Assembly: GCA_041678445.1 (NCBI GenBank)
Contig: JBAYOD010000016.1
Span: forward strand, 1 to 25,665
DNA: 25,665 nt
Source: Zeimonas sp041678445
GTDB taxonomy: Bacteria > Pseudomonadota > Gammaproteobacteria > Burkholderiales > Burkholderiaceae_E
Reading direction: 5' to 3'
How positions within the stretch are numbered: the first letter of the stretch is position 1; the number at the start of each line of letters is the position of its first letter. Positions 5,693-15,833 of this stretch are shown one piece after another. Position numbers and translations under genes: made by a program. Under the pieces are notes generated by a model. The model ran no database searches. It was not told the origin of the DNA and saw only the letters and a program-made list of their open reading frames with translations.

Positions 5693-7965
5693 ATCGCCCA
5701 GCCGACATCGGAAACGCAACGCCGGCTGCCGAGGCATTCCGGGGGAGCATCGGGCGAACCTATCGGGAATCGACACCAGACTGGCCCCGGCCGGCGCAGG
5801 CTCCCGAAGGTGCGCCCAACATCGTGCTGCTGGTGCTCGATGACGTGGGGTTCGCGCATCTCGGTTGCTACGGATCGGACATCCGGACACCGCGTATCGA
5901 TGCACTGGCCGCGAAAGGCCTGCGATACACGAACTTCCATACCACGGCCATGTGTTCACCGACCCGGGCATCGCTGCTGACCGGCCGGCAGCATCATGCG
6001 ACGGGCATGGGCACGATCGTCGAATGGTGCACGGGCTATCCCGGCTATCAGGGGCAAGTCACCCGCCGAACGGCCACGCTGGCGGAAATGCTGCGACCTC
6101 ATGGCTACAACAACCATGCGATCGGAAAGTGGCACCTGATGCGCATGACCGACGCCACCGCCGCCGGGCCTTTCGACTACTGGCCGCTGGCGAGGGGCTT
6201 CGATCGCTACTACGGATTCCTCAGCTCGCTGTCCGATCACTGGAACCCCGAGCTCTTCTGCGACAACCACCCGATCAGCAAGCCCCGCCGAAAGGACTAC
6301 CATCTGAGCGAAGACCTCATCGACAAGACGATCGAGTTCATTCGCGACCAGCAATGCGCGGCGCCCGGAAAGCCTTTCTTCAGTTACGTGGCGCTCGGCG
6401 CCTGCCACTCTCCCCACCATGTTCCGGCACGCTACATCGAGCGCTATCGCGGACGGTTCGACGATGGCTGGGATGCCGCCCGGATACGTTGGTTCGAGCG
6501 GCAGAAAATGCTCGGCGTCATCCCTGACGGCACCCGGTTGACCGAACGCAATCCGGAAGTGAAGGCATGGGCGGAACTGAGCGGCGACGAGCAGCGGGTG
6601 GCCGCCCGGATGCAGGAGGTCTTCGCAGGCTTTCTCGAGCATACCGACGAGCAGGTCGGCCGGCTGGTCGATTATCTCGACGAAATCGGCGTTCTGGACA
6701 ACACCTTGTTCATGGTCCTGTCGGACAACGGCGCCAGTGACGAAGGCGGGGCGCTGGGCAACGTCAACATCCGCAAGCACTACGCCTTCGTCGACGAGCC
6801 TTTCGAGGAACTGCTGGCGAACATCGACAGGCTGGGCAGCGAGTACACGTACAACCACTACCCCAGCGGCTGGGGCTATGCAGGCAACACGCCGCTGAAG
6901 TGGTTCAAGATGGATACGCATGGCGGCGGCATCCGCGATCCCCTGATCGTGCACTGGCCGGCCGGGATCCGCGCCCGGGGCGAACTGCGGCATCAGTATC
7001 ACCACTGCGTCGACGTGGTGCCGACGATCCTGGATGTGCTGGCCGTCGAGGCCCCCACCGAGCATGCCGGTCTCGAACAGATACCGGTGCACGGGGTCAG
7101 CATGGCCTACACCTTCGAAGACGCCGGCGCCCCCACCCGAAAGTCGGTGCAGTATTTCGAGATGCTGGGCGACCGCGGTATCTGGTGCGATGGCTGGAAG
7201 GCCGTGGCCCGCCACGAGAAGGGCACGGACTTCGACCAGGACCGCTGGGAGCTGTATCACGTCGAAGAGGATTTCTCCGAGAGCGTGGACCTGGCCGACC
7301 AGCATCCGGAGAAGCTGCGCGAACTGATCGACCTGTGGTGGTCCGAGGCGGAACGCCATCAGGTGCTGCCCCTGGACGATCGGGATCGGGAAAGGACGGC
7401 GGCCAGCCTGCGTGCCACCAGCCGCTCCCGCTATGTCTATCGAGCCGGAATGAGCCGCGTGGACCGTTTGTCGGCGCCCAACGTGGCAAACAGGTCGTAT
7501 CGCCTTTCGGCCCGCATCGGCGTGCCCGAAGCCGGTGCTGAAGGCGTGCTGCTTGCGGCCGGCGGGCGTTTCGGCGGATACGTGCTGTTCGTCGAAGCCG
7601 GCCATCTGGTCCACGAGTACAACTGCGGCGGGGATCGTCGCCTCGTCGTGCGCTCGCCCGATGCCCTGGCTGCCGGTGAGCGCAGCGTCGGCTTCGAGTT
7701 CCGCAAGCAAGGGCCCTTGCGCGGCGTGGGCGATCTGATCATCGACGGGCAGGTGGTCGCCTCGATCGAGATGGCGGGCATGTGGCCGCTGCTGCCGAAT
7801 GCCACCGGCGTGCATTGCGGCCGGGACGACGGCAGTCCGGTCAGCGAACGCTACGCCTGCCCTTTCGAGTTCACCGGAACGATCAGGGAAGTGGTCGTGG
7901 AACTCGACGATGACCAGGAGCTGGATTTCCTGAAGGAGTACATCGCGGCCCTGGCCGACGACTGA
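5689..7965 (+). CDS. Large arylsulfatase-type sulfatase with C-terminal beta domain
   Basis: A 758-aa sulfatase of the AtsA-like class. C89-S-P-T-R93 in TTAMCSPTRASLLTGR is the formylglycine motif. D51/D52 in LVLDDVGFAHLGCYG and the LSDNGASDEGG block supply metal ligands; IGKWHLM supplies the conserved Lys/His. Residues from about 590 to the end form an additional all-beta region typical of the ~750-aa subfamily. There is no signal peptide, so the enzyme should be cytoplasmic. The ATG overlaps the stop of the binding-protein gene by 4 nt (ATGA), indicating coupled translation. Two different sulfatases in one operon suggest two sulfate esters on the substrate, or a family of substrates. No formylglycine-generating enzyme is encoded in the window. 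Confidence 0.93.
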   Translation: MNRPADIGNATPAAEAFRGSIGRTYRESTPDWPRPAQAPEGAPNIVLLVLDDVGFAHLGCYGSDIRTPRIDALAAKGLRYTNFHTTAMCSPTRASLLTGRQHHATGMGTIVEWCTGYPGYQGQVTRRTATLAEMLRPHGYNNHAIGKWHLMRMTDATAAGPFDYWPLARGFDRYYGFLSSLSDHWNPELFCDNHPISKPRRKDYHLSEDLIDKTIEFIRDQQCAAPGKPFFSYVALGACHSPHHVPARYIERYRGRFDDGWDAARIRWFERQKMLGVIPDGTRLTERNPEVKAWAELSGDEQRVAARMQEVFAGFLEHTDEQVGRLVDYLDEIGVLDNTLFMVLSDNGASDEGGALGNVNIRKHYAFVDEPFEELLANIDRLGSEYTYNHYPSGWGYAGNTPLKWFKMDTHGGGIRDPLIVHWPAGIRARGELRHQYHHCVDVVPTILDVLAVEAPTEHAGLEQIPVHGVSMAYTFEDAGAPTRKSVQYFEMLGDRGIWCDGWKAVARHEKGTDFDQDRWELYHVEEDFSESVDLADQHPEKLRELIDLWWSEAERHQVLPLDDRDRERTAASLRATSRSRYVYRAGMSRVDRLSAPNVANRSYRLSARIGVPEAGAEGVLLAAGGRFGGYVLFVEAGHLVHEYNCGGDRRLVVRSPDALAAGERSVGFEFRKQGPLRGVGDLIIDGQVVASIEMAGMWPLLPNATGVHCGRDDGSPVSERYACPFEFTGTIREVVVELDDDQELDFLKEYIAALADD

Positions 7966-8012
7966 CCGGGCGCCACGGCCGTTTCCCGGCGCAGCGAACC
8001 AAGGATCCGGAA

Positions 8013-9584
8013 TTGAGGCACGAATCACAGGATGTGATCCTCTGCATCGACGAGGGCACGTCCGGCACCCGGGCGGCTCTGGTCGATGCCCAAGGCGTCG
8101 TCCGTTGCGAAGCCTACGAAGCGCTGCGCATCGATGCGCCGCGGCCCGGTACGGTCGAGCAGGACGCTCACGAGATTCTCGACAAGACCCTGGCGGTCTG
8201 CCGGGCGAGCATCGCCGGCGCACGGCGGGAAAACAAGCGCATCCGCGCCCTGGGCATCTCGACGCAGCGCAGCTCGGCCGTTCTGTGGGATGCCCGGACC
8301 GGACGCGCGCTCGTGCCCGTCATGGTCTGGCAGGACACCCGCTACGCGGATGAGCTCGCCGAGCTGGCGCGGTCCTGGGACGAGGCCCTGGTCGGGCGAA
8401 CGGGCCGGCCGGCCGGCGCCCGCTCGCCTTATCTCTGGGCCGCGCGTCACCTTCGGGAAACGAAGATCGTGGCCGAGGCGTTCGAAAGGCGCCGGCTGCG
8501 CTTCGGCACGATCGACAGCTGGTTGCTGTGGCATTTGTCGACGCAAGGCGTCGTCGTGACCACGCCGACCAATGCCTGCTCGTCGGGCGCCTATCTGATG
8601 TCGTCGCACGCCTACTACGAAGACTGGATCGCGGCCCTCGGCTTTCCCCGCGAGCTGCTTCCCGAACTGCGCGAGGATGCCAGCGACCTGGGCAGGACGA
8701 AAAAAGCCTTGCTGGACATCGACGTGCCGATCCTGGCGTGCATGGGCGACCAGCACGCCGGGGCGATCGGCCTCGGATGCATCGACCGCTCGCAGGCCCT
8801 TTGCGTGCATGGCACCGGCAGCTTCCTGAACGTGATCACCGGCCCTGAAATGATCACCGGCCCTGAAGGCCAGGCGCCGGACGAAGCCCGCGGTGGCACG
8901 CTGAGGGTGGTGGCCCGCCGGGCACGAGGCCTTTCGCACTTCGCCGTCGAAAGCTCGGTGCCAGCGACCGGCGCCGCTTTGAACTGGCTCTGCGAGCGCT
9001 TGCGCTGGTTCGACGATGCCTCGCAGATCGACGCCCTGGCATCCACCGTGCGTTCGGCCGGCGGAGTCGTCTTCATCCCCGCGCTCACCGGGCTTCGGGC
9101 GCCCCGCCTGGCGCCGGCTGCCCGCGCCTCGCTGAGCGGAATCGCCATGTCCACCGAGCGCGCCGAACTCGCGTTCGCCATTCTCGAGGGCATCGCGCAT
9201 TCCGCGGCGACCTGTCTGGAGCTCAGCGAGGCCACCGCCGGCATCGAGGTCGAGGAACTGGTGGTCGGCGGCGGCTTGACCGCCAGCGCGAGCCTGCTGC
9301 AGATGCAGGCCAACGTCACGGGTTTGCCGATCCGCACGGTGCGCGGCTCCGACACCGCGAGTCTGCGCGGCGTGGCGTTAATGGTCGGCTCGTCGGGCCT
9401 GTTCTGGGATTCGCTGGGAGCGGCACTGACCGTCCTGACCACCGACGCCGTGTTCGAGCCGGCCATGTCCGAGGATGCCCGCATGGCCTGTCGCCGCCGC
9501 TGGACGGCCAGAGTCGATGACGAGCTTCGCCACGCCGGCGACGCCGCAGCGACGACATCGGCAAAGGAGACCAGGGCATGCTGA
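8013..9584 (+). CDS. FGGY-family kinase, glycerol-kinase-like
   Basis: A 523-aa FGGY kinase. Residues 11-22 (CIDEGTSGTRAA) form the first phosphate loop, and D246 in CMGDQHAGAIG is the catalytic base. VHGTGSFLN, PALTGLRAP and VVGGGLTAS are later FGGY blocks. Relative to E. coli GlpK, Arg83 is kept as R86 but Glu84, which contacts glycerol hydroxyls, is Ser87 (QRSS instead of QRET). The substrate may therefore be a substituted glycerol or another polyol. The start is TTG 8013 with AAGGA 7 nt upstream; no better in-frame start precedes the conserved N-terminus. It overlaps the GlpD-like gene by 7 nt. A tandem 18-nt duplication lies at 8833-8867. Expected role: ATP-dependent phosphorylation of the desulfated product. 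Confidence 0.9.
   Translation: MRHESQDVILCIDEGTSGTRAALVDAQGVVRCEAYEALRIDAPRPGTVEQDAHEILDKTLAVCRASIAGARRENKRIRALGISTQRSSAVLWDARTGRALVPVMVWQDTRYADELAELARSWDEALVGRTGRPAGARSPYLWAARHLRETKIVAEAFERRRLRFGTIDSWLLWHLSTQGVVVTTPTNACSSGAYLMSSHAYYEDWIAALGFPRELLPELREDASDLGRTKKALLDIDVPILACMGDQHAGAIGLGCIDRSQALCVHGTGSFLNVITGPEMITGPEGQAPDEARGGTLRVVARRARGLSHFAVESSVPATGAALNWLCERLRWFDDASQIDALASTVRSAGGVVFIPALTGLRAPRLAPAARASLSGIAMSTERAELAFAILEGIAHSAATCLELSEATAGIEVEELVVGGGLTASASLLQMQANVTGLPIRTVRGSDTASLRGVALMVGSSGLFWDSLGAALTVLTTDAVFEPAMSEDARMACRRRWTARVDDELRHAGDAAATTSAKETRAC
8833..8867 (+). repeat. In-frame 18-bp tandem duplication in the kinase gene
   Basis: The 17-nt string TGATCACCGGCCCTGAA occurs at 8833-8849 and again at 8851-8867 (period 18). 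It encodes ITGPEM-ITGPEG just after the GTGSFLNV nucleotide-binding loop. The copies are identical, which suggests a recent event. Confidence 0.9.
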
Positions 9585-11247
9585 GATTTCCCTCCGGATG
9601 GCCGCGAAAGCATGGCGCGGGCGAGAGCGCCACGGAGCCGCTGCGGATCGACCGTCAGACGAATGTGCAAAGGCTTGCGGACGAAAGCTTCGACATCGTG
9701 ATCATCGGCGGCGGGGTGACCGGCGCCTATTCGGCCCTGGACGCCAGCGTGCGCGGCTACCGCGTGGCGCTGGTGGAGAAAGAAGACTTCGCGTCCGGAA
9801 CCTCCTCCAAGTCGTCCAAGATGGTGCACGGCGGTCTGCGCTACATCGAGCAGGGAAACCTGCCGCTGGTCCGACGCTCTCTTCTGGAAAGGCAACGGCT
9901 GCGCCGCAATGCCCGGCATCTCGTCCAGCGCCTGCCGTTTCTCTTCCCGGTGCTCGAGCGCGACGGGGTGTTCGACCAGCGGCTGGCCAAGGCCTTCGGC
10001 AGCCTGCTGTGGGCTTACGACATGGCGGGCGGCTGGCGCGAAGGCATTCTTCACAAGAAGCTCTCCAAGGCGCAGGTACTGGCCCATTGCCCGACCCTCA
10101 GGGACGAACACCTGAGGGGGGGCTACCTGTACTTCGATGCGCGCGTGGACGATGCCCGCCTGACGCTGGACATCGCCCGCACTGCGGCCGCTCACGGGGC
10201 CGTCGTCCTCAATCATGCCGAGGCGGTCGAGATCACGCGCAACGCCGGCGGCAAGGTCGACGGCGCCGCCATACGGGTGGACGGACGGGAGATCCATGCC
10301 CGAGCGGGCGTGGTGGTCATGGCCACCGGCGTCTGGCTGCGCGACTGGGACGGCCGCGGAAAAGGCGATGAAAAAACCTTCAACGTGCGGCCCGCCAAAG
10401 GCGTCCATGTGGCGATTCCATGGACCAGGATCCGCAACGACTGCACGATCACGATACCGGTGCCGGGACGCAGCCGTCGCGCCACGATCACTCGCTGGGG
10501 CAACGTGTCCTACCTGGGAACGACCGATGAGGATTACGACGGTGATCTCGGTGACGTCCTCTGCACGCGCGCCGAGCTCGACTTCCTGCTGGAAGGCGCA
10601 AACTCGGCACTCAGAACCGGACTGACGGCCCAGGATGTCGTGGGCAGCATCGCCGGCTGCCGTCCCCTCGTGGCGCCGCCCGGCGGCAAGACGCTGGACG
10701 TCAAGCGCGACCACCAGATTCGCGTGGCGCCGGACGGTCTGGTGACCATCGTCGGCGGCAAGCTCACCACCGCCCGGCACATGGCGCAACAGACCATCGA
10801 TGCCGCGCAGAAGGTGCTGAACAAACGCGCCGCGTGTCGAACCGCGTCCATCCCCCTGCTCGGCGCAACGGGCTACGACCCGCAGTCGATCCTTGCTTCG
10901 GGCGGGCTTTCGGCCCACCTGGGGGAACGGTATGGAACGGAAGCGCGCTTCGTCAGCGACCTCTTCGAAGAAGATCCCGCGCTGCAACGCCCGATCGTCG
11001 ACGGCCTTCCCTACATCGAGGCCGAGGTGGTCTACGCGGCGCGACACGAACTGGCGCGTACCGTGGACGACGTGCTGTCCCGGCGTCTTCGCGCACGCCT
11101 GATGGCGCGCGATGCCTCGGCCCAGGCAGCCCAGCGCGTAGGCGAGATTCTTCAGGCCGAACTGGGGCTGCCCCCGTCCGAAACGGCGAAGCAGATCGAA
11201 GACTATCGCGCCGCCATCACGCATGAAAAACGCATTCTCATGAGCGA

Positions 11248-11251
<4 letters not shown>
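9578..11251 (+). CDS. glpD: FAD-dependent glycerol-3-phosphate dehydrogenase (GlpD-like)
   Basis: A 557-aa flavoprotein of the GlpD family. FDIVIIGGGVTGAYSALDAS (from residue 38) is the Rossmann FAD-binding motif. TSSKSSKMVHGGLRYIEQGN (about residues 75-94) is the GlpD signature, and VGGKLTTARHMAQQ (near 392) is the distal FAD/substrate block. The C-terminal ~110 residues match the GlpD cap region. It oxidises glycerol-3-phosphate, or a substituted G3P, to the dihydroxyacetone-phosphate form and passes electrons to quinone at the membrane. It overlaps the FGGY kinase by 7 nt and the next gene by 4 nt (GTGA). It is about 50 aa longer than E. coli GlpD, mainly at the N-terminus. An enzyme acting on alkyl-G3P is possible from context; this is inferred. 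Confidence 0.9.
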
Positions 11252-12798
<1,547 letters not shown>

Positions 12799-12811
12799 CA
12801 TCGGACTGGGC

Positions 12812-13708
12812 GATGGGCGGGAATTGAACCTGTCGGGGCTGATGCTGTTTGGCCGTAACCCGCTGCGCTGGTGCCCGGCCTTCACGATCAAGGCGGTGGC
12901 CTTTCCCGGCACGGTGATCTGGGACACACGCTATCTGGACAGCGAGGACATCAGCGGCACGCTGGCTGAGCAGTTCAAGGGCGCATTCGCCTTTCTCAAG
13001 CGCAATCTGCACCGCGTGCAGCGCGGCCAGGGCTTCAACTCGCCGGGTGAGCTGGAGATTCCCGAAACGGCGCTGGAGGAACTGCTGGTCAACGCACTGG
13101 TGCATCGCGACTACTTCACCAGCGCCTCGATCCGCATCCTGATGTTCACCGACCGGGTGGAGATCATCAGTCCCGGCCACCTGCCCGACAGCCTCAGTAT
13201 CGAGGACGTGCGCCAGGGCAAGACCAACCGCCGCAATCCGACGCTCACCGACCATGCCTTCAAGGTGCTGCCCTACCGCGGCCTGGGCAGCGGCATTCCG
13301 CGTGCCTTGGAAGAATGGCCGCGCATCGAGCTGATCGATGATGTGCGCGGCAACCAGTTCAGCGCCGTGATTCGGCGACCGGAAGCGGAGTGGGCGAGCG
13401 TGACCGGCCAAGTCATCGATCAGGTCACCCCACCAGTCACCGATCAAGTCACCGATCAAGTCACAAGGGAAGTGCTGCGCCTCCTGTCCGTGATGCAGGG
13501 TGATCTGTCACGGGCCGAAATACAGGAAGCACTGAATCTTAAGCATCTGCCCCATCTGCGCGACGCCTATCTGAATCCGGCGCTCGGTCAGGGCCTGATC
13601 GAAATGACCATCCCCGACAAGCCCCGCAGCCGCCTGCAGAAGTACCGGCTGACCGCCGAGGGGCGCACGCTGCTGCAATCCTTGCGCAAGGAGCCACCGA
13701 CGTCATGA
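12812..13708 (+). pseudogene. 5'-truncated AlbA_2/HATPase_c_4-type (RecG-like) regulator
   Basis: The frame reads DGRELNLSGLMLFGRNPLRW and continues with FPGT, LEELLVNALVHRDYF (Bergerat-type N-box), VEIISPGHLPDSLS and RGLGSGIPRALEEWP. These are the middle and C-terminal parts of the proteins often annotated as ATP-binding or RecG-like AlbA-domain regulators. The N-terminal AlbA_2 domain (roughly 180 aa) is absent. Homology begins 13 nt after the AGPS-like stop, and an in-frame stop lies at 12788-12790. Translation could begin at TTG 12824, giving 294 aa. A QVTD-rich linker precedes a C-terminal winged-helix-like region (LRLLSVMQGDLSRAEIQEAL). The stop overlaps the amidase ATG (ATGA). Probably a broken gene at the edge of the catabolic cluster; expression is not excluded. 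Confidence 0.7.
13409..13468 (+). repeat. 12-bp tandem repeats encoding QVTD units
   Basis: Five 12-nt units of the type CAAGTCACCGAT encode QVID-QVTP-PVTD-QVTD-QVTR. Such QVTD repeats are common between the ATPase-like and winged-helix parts of this protein family and vary in number. Confidence 0.85.
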
Positions 13709-15036
13709 GCACCTCAAGCCCCACCGAGCCCCGAAGCTCCGCCCCGTCCCCGAGCTACGCCCACGACGCCGGACGGATCAGCGAGCTTGCCGCCGCAATC
13801 GCCCGCGGCGAGCTGTCGCCGGTCACGCTGGTCGAGCGCTGCCTGGCGCGCATCGAGGCCGTCGATTCGCAGGTCAAGGCCTGGCGCCGCGTCGACGGCG
13901 ACCGGGCGCTCGCCGTCGCGCGCGAGCGCGAGGCCGAAGCGCGCAAGGGGCTCCTCCGCGGGCCGCTGCACGGCATCCCTTTCGGGGTCAAGGACGTGAT
14001 CGACGTCGCGGGGCTCGACACCTTGTGCAACAGCCGCAGCCGGGCGGGCAGCCCACCTGCCCAGACCGATGCCGAGCTGGTCGCGGCGATGAAAGTGGCC
14101 GGCGCGATCGTGCTCGGCAAGGTGCACACGACCGAGTTCTCCTATTTCGATCCGCCCCCGACCGGCAATCCGCACGACATCGGTCACACGCCGGGCGGCT
14201 CCAGCAGCGGCTCGGCGGCAGCGGTCGCCGCCGGCCAGGTGCCGATCACGCTTGGCACGCAGACGCTGTCGTCACTGAACCGGCCGGCAGCCTATTGCGG
14301 GATCGCGGCCTTCAAGCCGAGCACCCGGGCGCTGGCCACCTTCGGCCTGATGCCGCTTGGCCCGAGTTCGGACACCATCGGCTTTTTCGGTGCCACGGTG
14401 GCCGACGCCGTCCATGTCTTCGACGCGGTCAGGCCCGCGCACCTGCGGCCGGGCCAGCCACGGGAACCGGGCGTCGACCGGATCGTGTTCCTCGAAGACG
14501 AATTGCTGGCCGCCATGGAGCCCGGCACGATGGCGGCCTGCACCGACGCCATGGACCGGCTCGCCGCCCGCGGCGCCAGGGTCGAGACGCGCGCCTCGCC
14601 GGTGTCCTTCGTGCGACTCGAACAACTGCAGCAGTCGGTCACCAGCTACGAGATCGGCCGCACGCTACGCCATTTGCTCGAGATCCCGGCCGACCAGGTC
14701 GGCGTCAAGCTGCGCGCCGCCATCGAGGCCGGACTGGCCATTTCCGAGAACCGCTATCTGGACGAGCGGGCCGAGATGAACCGGCTGCGCGCCGCCCTCC
14801 TCGCAGCCAGCACGGACGTCGACGCCTTCCTGTGGCCGGCGGCGCCGGGCCCGGCTCCCGCAGGCCTCGCCTCCACCGGCGACCCGCGTTTCATCGCGCC
14901 GTGGACCGCACTGGGCGGACCGATCATCACCCTGCCGGGCGGCCAGGCTCCCAACGGCCTGCCGCTGGGCTGCCTGCTGGCCGGGAAACCCGGCGGCGAC
15001 CTCGACCTCGCAGCGCTGGCCGGGCGTGTGTGCTGA
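13705..15036 (+). CDS. Amidase (amidase-signature family)
   Basis: A 443-aa amidase-signature hydrolase. The Ser-cisSer-Lys triad is visible: K96 in PFGVKDVIDV, the cis-Ser in GGSSSGSAAAVAAG (about 165-176), and S190 in GTQTLSSLNRPAAYCG. Relatives usually have GTQTGGS-x-x-RPA, so the two glycines before the nucleophile are Leu188-Ser189 here; they contribute to the oxyanion region. The family cleaves amides such as allophanate, aryl amides or indoleacetamide; the substrate cannot be assigned. The ATG overlaps the stop of the truncated AlbA-type gene (ATGA), though it need not depend on it. No signal peptide. The C-terminus ends at ALAGRVC, slightly shorter than many relatives. Confidence 0.88.
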   Translation: MSTSSPTEPRSSAPSPSYAHDAGRISELAAAIARGELSPVTLVERCLARIEAVDSQVKAWRRVDGDRALAVAREREAEARKGLLRGPLHGIPFGVKDVIDVAGLDTLCNSRSRAGSPPAQTDAELVAAMKVAGAIVLGKVHTTEFSYFDPPPTGNPHDIGHTPGGSSSGSAAAVAAGQVPITLGTQTLSSLNRPAAYCGIAAFKPSTRALATFGLMPLGPSSDTIGFFGATVADAVHVFDAVRPAHLRPGQPREPGVDRIVFLEDELLAAMEPGTMAACTDAMDRLAARGARVETRASPVSFVRLEQLQQSVTSYEIGRTLRHLLEIPADQVGVKLRAAIEAGLAISENRYLDERAEMNRLRAALLAASTDVDAFLWPAAPGPAPAGLASTGDPRFIAPWTALGGPIITLPGGQAPNGLPLGCLLAGKPGGDLDLAALAGRVC

Positions 15037-15187
15037 GGGCTGTCAAGTCTACGCAGACGTCGACGCTTTTCCGTGGCCGGGCGGTGCAGTGTAGGCTACA
15101 GGGAGGGCTCGCGCCGCTGGCAGACCTCGCCGCACCGCGGGCACGGCCTCGTCGACCCGCCCTCTCGAAATCCCACCGGACCGCCTC

Positions 15188-15787
15188 GTGTTCACGCCAT
15201 TCATCCAGTTCCTGATCATCGCCAACGTCATCGGCTTCCTGCTGCAGGGCCTGCTCGGCCCGGCGGCGATCTACTGGTTCGCGCTGTGGCCGAGTCCCTG
15301 GACGGAGACCTTCGCCGCACCGTGGACGCTGGTCAGCTACAGCTTCCTGCACGGCAGCCTGACCCACCTGCTGTTCAACATGTTCGCGCTGTGGATGTTC
15401 GGCAGCGACCTCGAACGCGTCTGGGGCGCGCGCCGGCTCGCCTTCGGCTACTTCCTGGGCGTGGTCATCGGTGCCATTGCGCAGATCGTCGTCGGCGACG
15501 CTTTCGGCGGCCGCGGCCTGCCGGTGGTCGGGGCGTCTGCGGGTGTGTTCGCGGTGCTGCTCAGCTATGCGATCGTCTTCCCGTCGCGCACGGTGATGCT
15601 GCTGATCCCGCCGATTCCGATGCCGGCGCGGGTGTTCGTCGCGCTGTACGGGGCGCTCGAACTGGTGCTCGGGGTCAGCGGCTCGGCATCGGGCGTTGCG
15701 CACTTCGCACACCTGGGCGGCATGCTCGGGGGGTGGATCGCCTACCGGTTCGGCACTTCGGTGGCCCGGTGGAACCGGCGCCGCTGA
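15188..15787 (+). CDS. Rhomboid-family intramembrane serine protease
   Basis: A 199-aa membrane protein with about six hydrophobic segments. HGSLTHLLFNMFALWMFG is the conserved HxxxN helix. S117 in VVGASAGVFAVLL is the catalytic Ser (GxSx), and H175 in VAHFAHLGGMLGGW is the catalytic His. Rhomboids cleave transmembrane helices of client proteins within the inner membrane. The start is GTG 15188; no strong Shine-Dalgarno was seen. It lies 151 nt after the amidase on the same strand and converges with fghA. Function beyond the family is unknown. Confidence 0.9.
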   Translation: MFTPFIQFLIIANVIGFLLQGLLGPAAIYWFALWPSPWTETFAAPWTLVSYSFLHGSLTHLLFNMFALWMFGSDLERVWGARRLAFGYFLGVVIGAIAQIVVGDAFGGRGLPVVGASAGVFAVLLSYAIVFPSRTVMLLIPPIPMPARVFVALYGALELVLGVSGSASGVAHFAHLGGMLGGWIAYRFGTSVARWNRRR

Positions 15788-15833
15788 CCGGCCGGGCGCC
15801 GCTGACCGGGCCACCGGGCCCGGCTGCCGCGCC
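15788..15833. terminator. GC-rich spacer between convergent rhomboid and fghA genes
   Basis: The 46-nt convergent spacer contains overlapping palindromic GC blocks, including CCGGGCCCGG, and two copies of CGCTGACCGG (15782-15791 and 15800-15809). It may form hairpins in both transcripts. There is no T-run, so intrinsic termination is uncertain. Confidence 0.35.

Noticed and set aside
5956..8223. A 755-codon minus-strand frame opposite the second sulfatase
   Set aside because: Antisense shadow of a well-supported sulfatase; composition is atypical and no domain is visible.
13409..13468. Possible CRISPR-like array
   Set aside because: The 12-bp units are directly adjacent, in frame and encode QVTD; there are no spacers. 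No CRISPR array was seen anywhere in the window.
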